From NCBI GenBank assembly GCA_039583875.1, contig CM077162.1, positions 111,444,589 through 111,508,588 of the forward strand: a DNA stretch of 64,000 bases. The letters are read 5' to 3'. Shown piece by piece: positions 11,631-24,500 of this stretch. The position numbers were made by a program, and so were the translations under genes. The notes under the pieces were generated by a model. It saw only the letters and a list, made by a program, of their open reading frames with translations, searched no databases and was not told the origin of the DNA. Origin of the DNA: Platanthera guangdongensis (Eukaryota > Streptophyta > Magnoliopsida > Asparagales > Orchidaceae). Numbering within the stretch: position 1 is the first letter of the stretch; every line of letters starts with the position of its first letter.

Positions 11631-12644
11631 ATGGGGCAAACACTAACGGCCATTCTGGAGGCCTTCAGAGCTCAGCAAGCCCCGACTCCACAGCCAAATC
11701 CTGGGGCCAACTGGATGAGTGCCTTCGGGGGACTTTCCCCTCCATCCTGCCTGGGGACAGAGTCGACAGTTCATACGGAGGAATGTTTAAATACCATCTA
11801 TGAGATGCTTGCGTGGATTTGATGCCCCATAGAGGAGGCATTTGATTTGGCAGTATCCTTCCTGGAGTCGCATGGAAAGAGGTGGTGGAAGTCACAGCTG
11901 GACACCACTATTGCGGATATGGATTCCACAGATATATCTCGGCGAGAGTTCAGAGCAGCACTTCTGGGACATTTCGTACCTCAGTTGGTAAGGGACGAGT
12001 TGGAGGATACGTTCCTGCTGTTGAGGCAGGGCAACACAAGAGTGCTGGAGTATTACCAGGAGTTTACTCACCTAGCCCGCTATGCGGACTCTTATCAGTT
12101 GGACGATGCTGGCTACGCCAGGAGATTCTACAAGGGGCTGCACGATGATATGAGACAGACCCTCCTCTTTATATCTGAGGGAAGCTTGGCCAGGATTCTA
12201 GAAATGGCCAAGAAAATGGAAGTAGACCAGGTTATAGTCAAGATCTGGAAGAGGCCGACTGACGATGCAGTGATTGGAGGTCGTAGAGACCGTCCTCGAG
12301 TCCATATCTTTGGGGAAAGAAGGAACGGGGATCAACCCCATCAGGAGATTAGACAGGAGTAGAGGAAATAGGAGGTATTGGCTCCCCAGCCCTTAAAGAT
12401 ACTGGAGTTATTGAGGACAACAGAGCAGGCACTGGTATCCTTCCAGTGCAATCAGCCGGGACAATTCAAGAGGAATTGTCCCATGTGGCGAGCACCCCAA
12501 CCAACACTTCAGGGTGCCACACCTCCTCGGTAGTTTGGTGGCCCAGGACACGACCGAGGACGGGGATATCAGGGCAGTGGCCACAGGCCAGAAAGGGAGC
12601 AAGTGTATGCTCTAGATCTGGCACAACCCTGGAACCCGGAGAAG
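11631..12644 (+). pseudogene. gag: Gag of element D, frameshifted
   Basis: Gag builds the cytoplasmic virus-like particle and packages element RNA. An ATG at 11631 opens a frame with Pro/Gln-rich text, which shifts by about 11820. The capsid-like core continues at 11847-12362 (RWWKSQLD, EFRAALLGHFVPQL, EYYQEFTHLARYA), typical of plant gypsy Gag. A further shift follows. A partial zinc knuckle is visible near 12438-12480 (QPGQFKRNCP), but the first Cys pair is incomplete. The tail ends near 12644 at a possible splice donor (AAG followed by GTTATA). At least three lesions prevent a full product. Confidence 0.8.
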
Positions 12645-15398
12645 GTTATAGTATTTATGCCAGTACATTTAAATTCCTTCCTTCCTAAGAACTAGTTTCA
12701 TAGACATAGACTAGTTAGAAACTAAAAAAAGAAAAAACTATAACTAGAACACTAAGACACTTAATTACCTCAGGTGTGGTTTTCATCAGCGGCAAGCCCG
12801 CTCACACACTCTTTGACACTGGTGCTTCACACTCATTTGTGTCAGAAGATTTTGTGAAAGGACTGGAAGGCGTGGAGCAATTCATATGAAAGATGATGAG
12901 GGTGCGTCTACCCGATGGATCAGAGCTAATGATCTCTTCCCATTATAAAATGGAGGTGGAGATCAGCGGGAAGGCGTTGGAGGCACTAGTGACGATCCTG
13001 CGGATTCTAGACTATGATCTGATCTTGAGCATGACATGGTTGCACTGGAACCATGCCCAGATTGACTGCTTGGCAAAGAGGATCACCGTGAGGCATGGGG
13101 ACTCTTATATTGTTATCGAAGGAATTATACCAGCACACCACATATTATATTCATCTGTGCAGGCCGTCAAGGCCCACTTACAGGGAGACAAAGTTTATCA
13201 GGTTCTTTTTGAGATGGCCGTGGCCAGGGATTCTATTTCAGATATTCTAGTGGTGCGAGACTTTGCCGATGTATTTCCAGAGAAGCTACTAGGGCTACCC
13301 CCGCACCAGGAGAAGGACTTTCATATTCAGTTCGTGTTGGGGGCTAAGCCGGTATCCAGATCTCCTTAGCGAATGGCCCCAAAGGAGTTGGTGGATTTTC
13401 GAAGCCAACTTCAAGAGTTAGTGGAAGCCGGGTTCGTTCGGCCTAGCTCTTCACCATATGGAGCTCTAGTGTTATTCGTCAAAAAGAAGCACGGGACACT
13501 TCAACTGTGTATTGATTACCGGGCCCTGAACAGGCTGACGGTCCGGAATACGTATCCCTTACCAAGGACAGACGAGTTATTTGACCAGCTGTAGGGAGCT
13601 CATTGGTTCTCAAAGATGGACCTGAGATTGGGGTACTACCAGCTACGCATTCAGGAGGAGGACATCCCGAAGACGACCTTCAGTAGTAGATATGGGTTGT
13701 ACGAGTTTACCGTGATGCCCTTCGGGCTCACGAATGCACCCTCCACATCCATGGCCTTGATGAACCGGGTGTTCGAAGAATATCTGGATGTCTTCGTCAT
13801 CGTATTCATTGACGACATCCTTATTTATTTGAGGACTGGAGAGGAGCACGCGAGGCATCTGGCTTTGACTTTGGAGAAGCTTCGAGAGCATAAGATGTAT
13901 GCTAAGTTCAGCAAGTGCCAATTCTGGCTAAAGGAGGTAGCCTTTTGGGCCATGTCATCAGAGGAGCAGGTTTGGTAGTAGATCTGGGGAAGGTCCAGGC
14001 AGTACGAGATTGGCCACCGCTGAAGATAGCTACGGATGTTTGGAGTTTCTTAGGACTTTCTCAATACTATCGAAAGTTCGTGAAGGGATTCTCGCAAATT
14101 GCTCTCCCTCTCACATCCTTGACGAAGAAGGAGTCTCCTTTTATTTGGAAGCCACAATGCGAGTCTACCTTTCTAGAGCTGAAGGGTCGACTTACCTCGG
14201 CCCCCATCCTTGCTCTTCCATCTGGGAAGGAAGGATACCAAGTGTACACAGATGCTTCCTATCAGGGGATGGGTGTCGTTCTAATGCATAACGAGCAGTG
14301 ATAGCTTACGCCTCCCGTTAGTTGAAGAAATACGAGCAAAATTACCCGGTGCATGACTTGGAGATGGGGGCAGTTATATTTGCTCTAAAGATCTGGCGAC
14401 ACTACCTCTACGGGGTTCACTGTGACATTTTCTCAGACCACAAGAATTTGAAGTACGTAGACACACATAAGGAGCTAAACATTAAGCAGAGATGCTGGGT
14501 GGAGTTTTTGTCGGACTACCAGTAAAACATGCACTACCATCCCGGGAAAACAAACGTGGTGGCAGACGCTCTGAGCCAGAAAGCGAGTACGTCAGGAGTA
14601 GGCCCATAGCTGATGGCCTTGGAGTTGGTTGAGTCGTTAAAGAAGATGCAGATATCAATAGTGTTTGAGGATGATCCGAAGTTATATACGGAGTACACAG
14701 TATCGATGACTTCCACCGATGACATGCAGGATCGCATTAGAGACGGGCAGAGGCTGGATATGAGGGCAGGGCCTATATTCAGAGCCTTGGATGAAGGCAC
14801 GACAGGGGATTACTCCTTGAGGGATGGGCTCCTATGTTTCAGAGGCAGGGTTTATATACCGGCAGGTGGCCGGATTCGGGAGGACATCATGACGGAGCTC
14901 ACTACAGCAAATACTCGGTGCATCCGGGAATCACCAAGATGGCAGCAGATTTGAAGAAGACGATGTACTGGCCAGGTATGAAGAAGGACATTAAGTATTT
15001 TGTGACACATTACGAGGCTTGCCAACTCGTAAAGGCAGAGTGCAAGAATCTGACCGAATTACTACAACCACTTCCGGTGCCGGAGTGGAAGTTTGAGGAT
15101 ATAGCCATGGATTTCATACATGGGCTACTCCGGTCTTATGCGGGGAATGACTCGATCTGGGTGACAGTGGACAGACTAACGAAGGTGGCCAGATTTATTC
15201 CAGTGGCGAAGGACTCTCCGGTCATTGTATTAGTATTGGGATTTATCGAGCAGTTTGTGCGCTATCATGGAGTACCCAGGACTATCGATTCAGATCGGGA
15301 TGGGCGGTTTACGTCCAAGGAGTGGAGGTCAGTTCAGGCCCATCAGGGTTCTCGGTTAACATTCAGCATGGCTTTCCACCCTCAAACCGATGGACAGA

Positions 15399-16956
15399 TG
15401 ATGCTAAAGATCACGGCAGTGAACCGGTCGCACAAGTAATATAAAATGGGGGCTTTCCCAAGTATTGATCTCACAAGGAACACAGAAAGGTGGAGTTAAT
15501 TTCAAGAAGGACTTGAGATTGAAGTTCTCAGGTCGGAGCTATCTAAGGGGGGGTTTGATGGTGCAAAAATAGAAAATAAAATACTAACAACTACTCCTAT
15601 GCAACGCCGCTATGCGATGCTTCGCCAGGCGGGATGGAAGACTAGTCGGGCCTCTATGCACCGAATCACTAGGCGGATGGACGAGAAGACTTGCGGATGA
15701 GATGGTTAGAACGGTGGAATGAGGGTCGTGAGCACCTCTTCGCAATGCACGCCACTAGCAATTGCTAGTGCGACAAGGGTGGATGGTGGTGGATGGAATA
15801 ATAGGCGCAGCTCAAGTAAATAACGAACACAAACAATCATATAGACATAATTGTAAGAACGTTTTACAAATAAGCATACATCATCTATAAATAAGGTTTA
15901 CAACAACACATAAACAATAATAAAGGAAGAACAAGTCAAGAGATCCACCGAATCCGAAGTCTTGCTGAGGATTCACGGTTGGAATCGTCGGGTTGTCATT
16001 CCGCGTCCAAGCTCGGTCCTCAACTACGTCCGGGATAGAGAAGGGCTGTCACCACCTTCCAATGGCCCGTCTTCTTCATCTCATGACAGTGGACGAAAGT
16101 TGAAAGCTTCCTTTTGCTTGATGGCTATGGCGTTGAAGCTTGAAATGAACCCAAGAGATGATGGAGGAGGCCGAGAGGAAGCTCCGGCTTGGATTTGGTG
16201 GTGAAAGCTTGCCCGGAGCACCTCCCTAGGGTGGAAGATGAAGGGGAACGGCGGAGAAGGCGGAAAACGGCGGAGGGAAATGAGCGATCTCCAATTAGGG
16301 CGGAACCTGCACTATTTATACAAAAGCAGAAATGAACAATGAGCACGATCACAGGCTCACGACCAGTGGTCATGCGCACTATGTCCTGTGCTCGTGCGCA
16401 CTGGCATGGAAAACAGGAAGAAGAACTGGGATAATACGATCGAGTAGTGGCGCACGACCAGTGGTCGTGCGCACTAAGTCCAATGATCTTGCGATTACCC
16501 AGACAGGACTCCAGAAAAGAGGAATCAATGCACACGATCAGTGGCGCACGACCGGTGGTCGTGCGCAATATGTCCAGTGGTCGTGCGCTTACCCCAGGCT
16601 GATTCTGGAAAATGTAGAGTAGTGCGCACGATCAGGGGCGCACGACTAGTGGTCGTGCGCATTAGATCCCATGCTCGTGCGCAGTATTCCTGTTTCACAA
16701 CCATCCCGGAACACGCACATGACCCCTGTACCGAAAGAAAAACCAATCACTGATATATGCAGACATTCCAGGCAATCATAAAAAGGAGTACAAACAATAA
16801 AAGTAACAAAATACACAACCACGGGCATAAATGTGCACTTCCTATGGAAATAAAGACAAGATTAAATAGGAACGATAAAGAACTAAAAGTGAAGTGCAAC
16901 CGTGTGAAAACTAGCCCAGATGAGTCCGAAAATAGGTATATAAAGTGGACTCATCA
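15399..16956 (-). mobile_element. Solo LTR inserted in the integrase of element D
   Basis: The insert is 1,558 bp, begins TGATG and ends CATCA (an inverted terminal pair, TG..CA), and is flanked by the perfect 5-bp duplication ACAGA (15394-15398 and 16957-16961). Removing the insert and one ACAGA restores reading continuity of the host integrase. It contains no gag or pol, so it is a solo LTR left by LTR-LTR recombination, or possibly a small non-autonomous element. A TATAAATA box on the minus strand (16320-16313) suggests the LTR is oriented on that strand. The superfamily was not determined. Confidence 0.85.
16356..16690. repeat. Palindrome array inside the solo LTR
   Basis: Three 23-bp near-perfect palindromes with arms GCGCACGACCA / TGGTCGTGCGC around a single central base lie at 16450-16472, 16544-16566 and 16638-16660. 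Degenerate copies or half sites occur near 16362-16385, 16403, 16578 and 16672. Spacing of the three full copies is 94 bp each time. Confidence 0.9.
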
Positions 16957-17640
16957 ACAGACAGAGTGCACCAACCGTACATTGGAAGATCTTCTGCGCC
17001 TATGTATTTTGGACCGCGACGAGTCTTGGGAGAGATTGCTGCCGCTGATCGAGTTTTCGTACAACAACAGCCATCAATCCACCATAGGCATGGCCCCTTA
17101 CGAGGCATTATGTGGATGGAGGTGCAGGACCACACTATCATGGATTCAAGAAGAAGATCCGTAGGCACTCGGCTCGGAGTTTGTGGAGGATACTGATGCT
17201 CAGGTTAGATTGATCTGGGATAGGATGTTGGAAGCCCAGAGCAAGTAGGACAAATATTACGATGCGAGGCATCTTCAGGTGGAATTTCAGGTGGGAGACC
17301 AGGTTTTCTTGAAGATACGGCCGATGCATGGAGTCTCACGGGTTCGTGGGCGGAAGAACCTCAGTCTGAGATATATGGGGCCTTACAGGATCCTGGAGAG
17401 GATCGGACCCTTGGCTTATATACTGGAGCTACTGCTGGAGTTAGCGGTATTACATGACGTCTTCAACGTCTCCTCACTACGGAGGGCTTTACTAGGCCCT
17501 GAGCAGCTGATTTCCACAGCCGACAGTCTGATGGCCTCTGATTAATCATTCAACTTGGAGCCGATCAGGATAGATGACACGGTAGTGCGGTTCTTGCGAT
17601 GCAAGAAGGTTCCGCTAGTCAAGGTTATGTGGAGAAACCA

Positions 17641-17866
17641 TGTCTAACGCCCCGAAACTCAAAAGAGCGACGGGTGACGTTTTGGGCCAGTTTTGGGTTC
17701 TGGCAGGAGGCACACGGCCTGGGACACGGGCATGTCCCAGGGCGTGTCAGGATTGTGTCGACGAGTTGGTAGAGAGGTCGACGAATTTTGCTCGACGAAG
17801 TGTCGAGACAGGGCACACGTCCTGCGATACGGGCGTGTCGCAGGGCGTGTCGACCCGTGTCGAAAC
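17641..17866 (+). repeat. 5' LTR of element B, first part
   Basis: It matches the first 222 bp of the 3' LTR of B at 37015. It ends in GAAAC, the target duplication of element C. Confidence 0.88.
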
Positions 17867-19386
17867 TGTTGGAAAACCCTATTACTAATTTGGGTCAGGA
17901 TCACTATGTCTGTAGGAAACAAATGTTTGACCTCCTGTATAGCTCAATAGGTCAATTAGAATTGAGTGTAAGGGTTAGAAGTCTAGGTTTGGAAGCTGCC
18001 CTCAAGACCAGGATTTTCTGTTTGGAGACTAAGTCATATCATCGAGCTCAGCACGACGATTTGTCGAACTCCGATCGACGATCGTCTAGATCAACTTCGA
18101 CAGATCGTCGAACTCCATTCGACGATCGCTGAGCTCAACTTCATCATATCGTCGAACTCCATTCGACGATCGGTGAACTCAGTTCGACGATCTTGACTCA
18201 GCTTTGGATTTCTATCTCTGAGCTCAGTTCGACGATCTTTGAGCTCAGATCGACGATATTTTGCTGATGTATTTATCCATATCGCTGAGCTCAGTTCAAC
18301 GATAGCACAACTCAGTTCGACGTTTTCAGATAACTTCAAGGATGTTTCTAGATTCAAATTCAAATCAGTTAAGGAGTTATTCTGCAATTAATTCTGAAGA
18401 TTTCCTAGCCGTTTTCATTCATTTCTGGACCAAGTTTCAAGGGATTTTCAAGGAATATTTCTATGGACTTTCCTCCAGAAGAGATTTTGCAATTAAGGAT
18501 GCAATTAATGCAGACCAACGGCTATTCTTCTCAGAGAATGTTTTGTGCATTCAGTATCAGAGAATAAAAGAATAATTTTTGAATCTCTGAGATAGACAGA
18601 TACACAGACACACAGACAAACATCAGTAATCTTCAACAAAATATTCTGTCTCAAAGAATTCTCAAGAACACTCATCCAAGGAGATCAACCTTTTCTAAAA
18701 TCTTCAGATCTCTCTAGTTTTCAAGTGTTCAAGGCCAACATATTTCAAGACTCCAGACATTCAACATTTCAGCTGTTGCTGAAATCATCTTTTGCTGGAG
18801 TTCAACTTTTGAAGGCCTATCACCCTACATCAAAGCTTCTTTTCCTGAAGATCTCAAGGATTCAGGGGGAGCTATGACACCATCAATCCACATAATCTTC
18901 TCAGTTGTTTGAGAAAGAGAAGACTTCCATCACTCTCTCACCCCCTCTCTGTAAAGGGTTTCTCAAACTCCCTTCAAAAGTTTGAGCTTGCTTTTTGAGC
19001 ACCATGTCAAAAGCTCATTGGTGGCAAGACACCTGATCAAAAAATCTGATTTGGTTTTTGAGCACCTTATCAAAAGCTCAATGGTGCCCAGGACACCTGA
19101 TCAACTCATCCTGCATTGGATTCCTACCTAGGGTGGTAGAAGAGTGGATGTACCCAAGTTTAGGGGAACCACTATATTTCCTTGTGTCTTCTGGTTTTGC
19201 TTGTCTTTATTTTTGTTTCTGGCCTTGATTATTCTGTGATTAGCTTTTGTATAGTTTAGTTCTGTGATTAGATTTTTAACTGCTTCCCTGCTCACTCATA
19301 TTACAACAATTGTTGTAAAAAGTTTCAAAGCACCATATACTCTATTCACCCCCCTCTAGAGTATATCAGATCTAGCTGCACTTTCA
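17867..19386 (+). repeat. 5' LTR of copia element C
   Basis: It is 1,520 bp long, starts TGTTGG and ends TTTCA. The stretch 18040-18320 is an array of palindromes with arms ATCGTCGAA / TTCGACGAT. The last third carries two copies of a 60-70 bp tandem segment (GAGCACCxTxTCAAAAGCTCA). No clear TATA box was seen. Confidence 0.93.
18040..18320. repeat. ATCGTCGAA palindrome array in C 5' LTR
   Basis: Several near-perfect copies of the unit ATCGTCGAA-n5-TTCGACGAT occur with half sites of TTCGACGAT between them. The same array is in the 3' LTR (28685-28970) and, in variant form, at two internal gene junctions. Confidence 0.9.
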
Positions 19387-19388
19387 AT

Positions 19389-19399
19389 TGGTATCAGAG
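19389..19399 (+). other. Primer-binding site of element C (tRNA-iMet type)
   Basis: TGGTATCAGAG begins two bases after the 5' LTR, complementary to the initiator-Met tRNA 3' end. Confidence 0.9.
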
Positions 19400-19518
19400 G
19401 GAGGTTGGTTAAACATACCACACCTTGGTGGTTGCACAGGCTAACACCTGAACCCAAAGAACCCAAGTTAGATCTGTTTTCTTTTGTATTTTATTATTAG
19501 ATTTTGTTTTCACAAATC

Positions 19519-21477
19519 ATGGCCCAAAACAAAGATTATGCTAGCACCAGACCTCCAGTGTGCAATCTATCAAAGTTTACACTTTGGAAAGTAAGGATCA
19601 GACTGTACATGAATTCTATTGACGAAGATATTTTTAACTCTGTTTTGACAGTATGTCCAAGACCTCCAGAGAACTCCAGTACAAATGCTGTTCCACCTCT
19701 ATCAGGAACAGATGCTGATATCAAGAGATGGAAGGTAGCTGATTCCAAGGCTATGAACATCTTGGCCCAGACAATGTCTGATGATATATATCAAAAGGTG
19801 GCTGAATGCAATTCAGCAAAGGAAATTTGGGACAAACTCTCAGAAATAGTCTCAGGTTCAGCTGATGAGAGAAAGGATAGGAGATCCCACCTCATATCTC
19901 AATATGAGAATTTCAAGAAGGGAGAAACTGAGTCAGTGGGAGATATGTACAACAGGCTCAGTCTAATTGTCAGTGAACTCAGAACATTGGATAAAGAGTT
20001 CTCACTAACTGAACTCAATGATAAGATTCTAATGTGCTTCCCTAGCACTTGGGATTCAAGAATCTAGCCAATTAAAGATGCCAGAAGTCTGAATGAGATC
20101 ACTACTGAAGCTCTATTGGGTAATCTCAAATCTTATGAGCTACTTATCAAAAATAGAGAAGAAGAACAGAAGGCTGCCTCACCAGCCACAAGAAAAGAGA
20201 AGACCATAGCCTTCAAGGCAACTGAAGATCAGCCTGACGACAAAGTCACAGGCAATGATGAACTGCTCAGTCTGTTGTCCAAAAGATTTTATAAGATGGC
20301 CAGAAAGGACTTCAGAAGGAGATCATACAAGGAACATGATAAGCCAAGGTATGACAAGTTCATTAATAATAATAATAAAGACATTATTTGCTTTGGTTGC
20401 AGGAAACCAGGGCACATAGTTCCTGACTGTCCAGAGAACAAAAACAAGGACAGAAGGGACAGAAAAGAAAGAATAAAGGAGAAAGACTCCAAGAGGAATG
20501 GCAATGGCAAACCCTCATAAAGCAAAAACAAACATACAAGAAAGGGGTTTGTTGCTGAATCCTGGAGTGAGACTGAAGAGGAGTCAGAAGCCTCATTCAG
20601 CTCCAGTGATGATGAGGATGATGCAGAAGAGAAAGAGTTCTGCATGATGGCAATCAATGCCTCATAGCACAATTCAGAAGAAGAAGAGTCAGAGTCAGAT
20701 TTAGAGACTCAACCTGAAGAAGATCAGGTAATCAGTTCTTTTGATTTTAATTCAGAGGACTTTAAATATGAATTTAAAGCATTGTGTTTGGACCTGCTAA
20801 AATCTGAGAAAGAAATTATCTCTCTTAGAAATCATCTATCTGAACATAATACTTTAAAGTCAGAAAACCTCAAACTCTCTCAGGAGTTGGAGTGCTGTAG
20901 GGAGCAGATAGCTTCACTGAAAAGTGAGCTGTTTGAGGCCAAGAAGCTTGAAGAATCCCTTAATGGGAGAAGCATCAAGCTGATGGACATCACAAGCACA
21001 GTGAACTCCAGATTTAACAGTACACTGGGCTTGGGATCTTCATCCAGTCAACCCATAGTTCTAACAACTCCAATCAAATTCATTTCTGACAAAGGAAAGG
21101 GAGTTGTAGAGGTAGATAGGAAAAATTCTGATCTGCCCCAGAAAACTAAGTCCCAGCAGAAATCGTCGAACGGAGTTTGACGATCGCCAAACGGAGATCG
21201 ACGATTGCCGGACGCAGATCGACGATCTCAGGCAAAATCGTCGAACGCAGGTCGACGATCTCAAGCTCCTGAACTCAGCCATAGTCGACCGTCGAACGGA
21301 GCTCGACGATCTGAAGATCGTCGAACGCAGCTCCAAGATCGTCGAACAGAGGTCAGAGCTCTGGAAAGTTTTTCAAGGGCAAATCAAAATCCAATCCTAA
21401 GGGTCCTTCATCCCAAATCTTTAACCCTTATACTGAATGGATTATACCTCGAAGGAGATATCATCCTAAAGATATAA
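19519..21477 (+). pseudogene. gag: Gag region of element C with stops
   Basis: The first ATG is at 19519 (MAQNKD). Residues about 30-180 form the copia-type Gag core (UBN2-like: LWKVRIRLYM, AKEIWDKLSEIVSG). A zinc knuckle CFGCRKPGHIVPDC lies at 20389-20430, followed by a Lys/Arg-rich stretch, an acidic Ser-rich stretch (SETEEESEASFSSSDDE) and a coiled-coil segment near 20780-20980. In-frame stops are TAG 20065, TAA 20518, TAG 20665 and TGA 21178. The last lies in a CpG-rich palindrome cluster and looks like CGA to TGA. Beyond 21178 the frame reads Arg/Ser-rich repeats (DRRSQ) to 21477. Pol follows in a different frame. Confidence 0.88.
21164..21350. repeat. Palindrome cluster at the gag-pol junction of C
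   Basis: At least six units related to ATCGTCGAAC-n-TCGACGAT occur, for example near 21239-21262 and 21289-21312. They lie within the gag reading frame and translate as DRRS-type repeats. Confidence 0.88.
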
Positions 21478-21560
21478 GAGTCTACCTGGGATGTCTTTTA
21501 TTTCATAATTTAAAGGTTATCAACCTAGGCCCAAGGTAAACTGGGTCAAAAACAAATGAA

Positions 21561-24500
21561 TTGTCTTATGTGCAGGTGAAGACCTATCCAACATCCAACC
21601 AGCAATGGTACTTGGATAGTGGGTGCTCTAAACACATGATAGGGAACAAGGACAACCTCACATCCTTTAGAGCCAAGCTTGGACCCAAAGTTATCTTTGG
21701 TGATTCAAACTTTGGACAGACTAAAGGATATGGTGCAGTCCAGATTGGATCAGTAACTTTCAAAAAGGTAGCTTATGTGGAAGGACTGAAGCACAACTTA
21801 ATAAGCATCAGTCAGCTGTGTGATGAAGGCTATCAGGTGACCTTCAGCAAAGCATTATGCAAAATCAAGTCAGAGGACAACACAACTGTGTTGACAGGTA
21901 AAAGGAAAGGTAACATCTATCTAGTAGATTTTCTTTCAACTGATGTAGATATTTGCTTGTTTAATTATGTCTGTAGACAAAATATTTTATGGCATAAGAG
22001 ACTAGGACACCTAAACCTTAGAACTATTGCTAGGCTATCCAAGGACAACCTTGTTAGAGGACTACCTTCTGGCCCCTACAAGAAGGAAGGACTCTGCAGG
22101 GCTTGTTAATTAGGAAAGCAAACTAAAAACAGCTTTAAGTCACTTAATAAGAGTGATTCACCTAGGATATTGTATCTGTTACACATGGATCTTTTTGGAC
22201 CCATCACAGTACAAAGCCTAGGAGGGAAATCCTACACTTTAGTAGTTGTAGATGACTTCTCTAGATTCACTTGGGTGTTCTTTCTAAGGAAGAAGTCTGA
22301 TAACTTTATGTGTCTGACAGAGTTTCTCAAATGTATACAGACTGAGTTCAATACTCACATTGCCCTGATCAGAAGTGATCATGGGACAGAGTTTGATTCT
22401 CTTCTTATGCAAAAGTTCTGTCAGAGTGAAGGGATCAGACATACTTTCTCAGCTCCTAGAACTCCTCAACAAAATGGGGTAGCTGAAAGGAAAAATAGAA
22501 CCCTTATTGAATCTGCCACTACATCGTTGTCAGATGCTCACCTTCCTATATCCTTTTGGGCAGAGGCAGTGAACACCTCCAATTATGTGCTGAATAGAAG
22601 TTTAATACATAAACTAAAGGGAAAGACTCCCTATGAATTACTCAAAGGGAAGAAATCTAAAGTTGATTATTTTAGAGTCTTTGGTTGTATTTGCTACATA
22701 CATAATAATGACAAGAAATATTTAGCAAAATTTCAAGCTAAAGCTGATGAAGGAGTGTTTCTGGGATACTCTATGATCAGCAAGGCTTATAGGGTTTATA
22801 ATAAATCATCTTTAAAAATTGAGGAATCTGTTCACATATCATTTGATGAATCTAACATGTCTTTCAAGGAGAAGATCCCTTCTACCATAGAACCCTTGCA
22901 GGAACATTCTCTAGTTGAAGACTTGAACAAGTTACAGGTTACTCAAGGGGATGAAAGCAGTGAAGATGAAGAAAGTGCTCAACATATTGAAGAACAACTT
23001 GAAGAGCCAGTTATTGTACCACAAGAGGAAATAACAACACAGGTTGGTGAACAATCAACACCCCCTGTTGATTTAGTAACATCAAGAGACCATCCAATTT
23101 CCCAAATAATTGGAGACATCTCAGCTGGTGTGCAAACCAAAAATCAGGTCAACCAAAACCTGTTGCACACCTGCTTCTTATCTCAAATTGAACCTCAGCC
23201 CATTCAAGATGCAGAGCAAGATCCACACTGGATTATTGCAATACAAGAGAAGTTGCATCAATTTGAGAGGAACAAAGTATGGGAACTAGTGCCAAAGCCT
23301 AAGGATCACTCCATTGTTGGAACAAAGTGGGTATTCAGAAACAAACTGGATGATCAAGGAGTAATTGTAAGAAACAAGGTAAGGCTAGTTGCTCAGGGAT
23401 ATTCTCAAGAAGAAGGGATAGACTACGACTAGACCTTTGCACCAGTTGCAAGATTGGAAGCCATCAAAATATTCTTAGCTTATGCAGCACATAAAGGCTT
23501 CAAAGTCTATCAGATGGACGTCAAAAGTGCATTTCTAAATGGAGACATCAAAGAGGAAGTATATGTCAGACAACCTCCAGGTTTTATCTCTCCAACTTAT
23601 CCTGATTATGTTTTTAGATTGAACAAAGCATTATATGGTCTCAAGCAAGCTCGTAGAGCATAGTATGAGACCCTAGTATGCTTTCTCTTGGAAAATGGAT
23701 TTATAAGGGGTAAAGTAGACCAAACTCTTTTCATTAGAACCCATAAGTCCCATACCCTACTAGTACAGATTTATGTAGACGATATTATTTTTGGTTCTAC
23801 TGACTCCAAATTGTGCAGAAGGTTTTCTAACCTGATGCATTCTAAATTTGAGATGAGTAGCATGGGTGAGCTATCCTTCTTCCTAGGATTGCAAGTCAAA
23901 CAGCATGCTGAAGGCATCTTCATTTCTCAAACCAAGTATGCAAATGAATTGGTTAAGAAATTTTGTATGTCTGAAGCATCTTGTATGAAAACAACCATGC
24001 CTACCAATGCTGTATTGGATGCTGATGAACATGGGAAACCTGTTGATCAGACAACATATAGAGCAATGATTGGCTCTTTACTATACCTTACAGCTAGTAG
24101 ACCAGATATAATGTTTGCTACATGTATATGTGCTAGGTTCCAAGTAAGCCCTAGAGAGTCACACCTAACACTAATAAAGAGGATTCTCAGGTATGTTAAA
24201 AGTTGTCCAAATCTAGGTATCTGGTATCCAAAAGATTCAGCATTTGATTTAACTAGATTCTCTGATGCTGACTATGCTGGATGCAGAATTGATAGGAAAA
24301 GCACCAGTGGAACTTGTCAGTTCCTTGGTGACAGACTTGTCTCTTGGTTTTGTAAGAAACAAACTTCTGTGTCAACTTCAACTGCTGAAGCTGAATATAT
24401 GGCTGCAGGCAGTTATTGTTCACAAATCTTGTGGATTCAAACCCAACTCCTAGACTATGGCTACAACTTAGAGAAGTCTAAAATCTTTTATGACAACACT

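Larger units (their letters stand above)
11338..17640 (+). mobile_element. Ty3/gypsy (Del/Tekay-like) element D, internal region, decayed
   Basis: This is the internal region of a chromovirus-like element: primer-binding site, gag, protease, reverse transcriptase, RNase H, integrase. Integrase is split by a solo LTR at 15399-16956. The right end stops within the chromodomain-like tail at 17640, where element B is inserted, so the 3' LTR of D is not seen; bases 17636-17640 (AACCA) are the expected left copy of B's target duplication. Many stops and shifts make the copy inactive. Confidence 0.88.
12774..17640 (+). pseudogene. pol: Pol of element D (PR-RT-RNaseH-IN), broken and interrupted
   Basis: Protease begins near 12775 and has the catalytic [10 protein letters not shown] motif (about 12810-12840). 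Reverse transcriptase spans about 13420-13960, with the active-site FIDD near 13808. RNase H is at about 14230-14560 (VYTDAS). The integrase zinc region and core run from about 14880 to 15398 and resume at 16962. The C-terminal domain (about 17270-17540, VGDQVFLKIRPM) and a chromodomain-like tail (FLRCKKVPLVKVMW) end at 17640. In-frame stops occur at 13367, 13592, 14299 and 14523, with frame changes near 13950, 14830 and elsewhere. Family and order match Del/Tekay chromoviruses. Confidence 0.87.
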
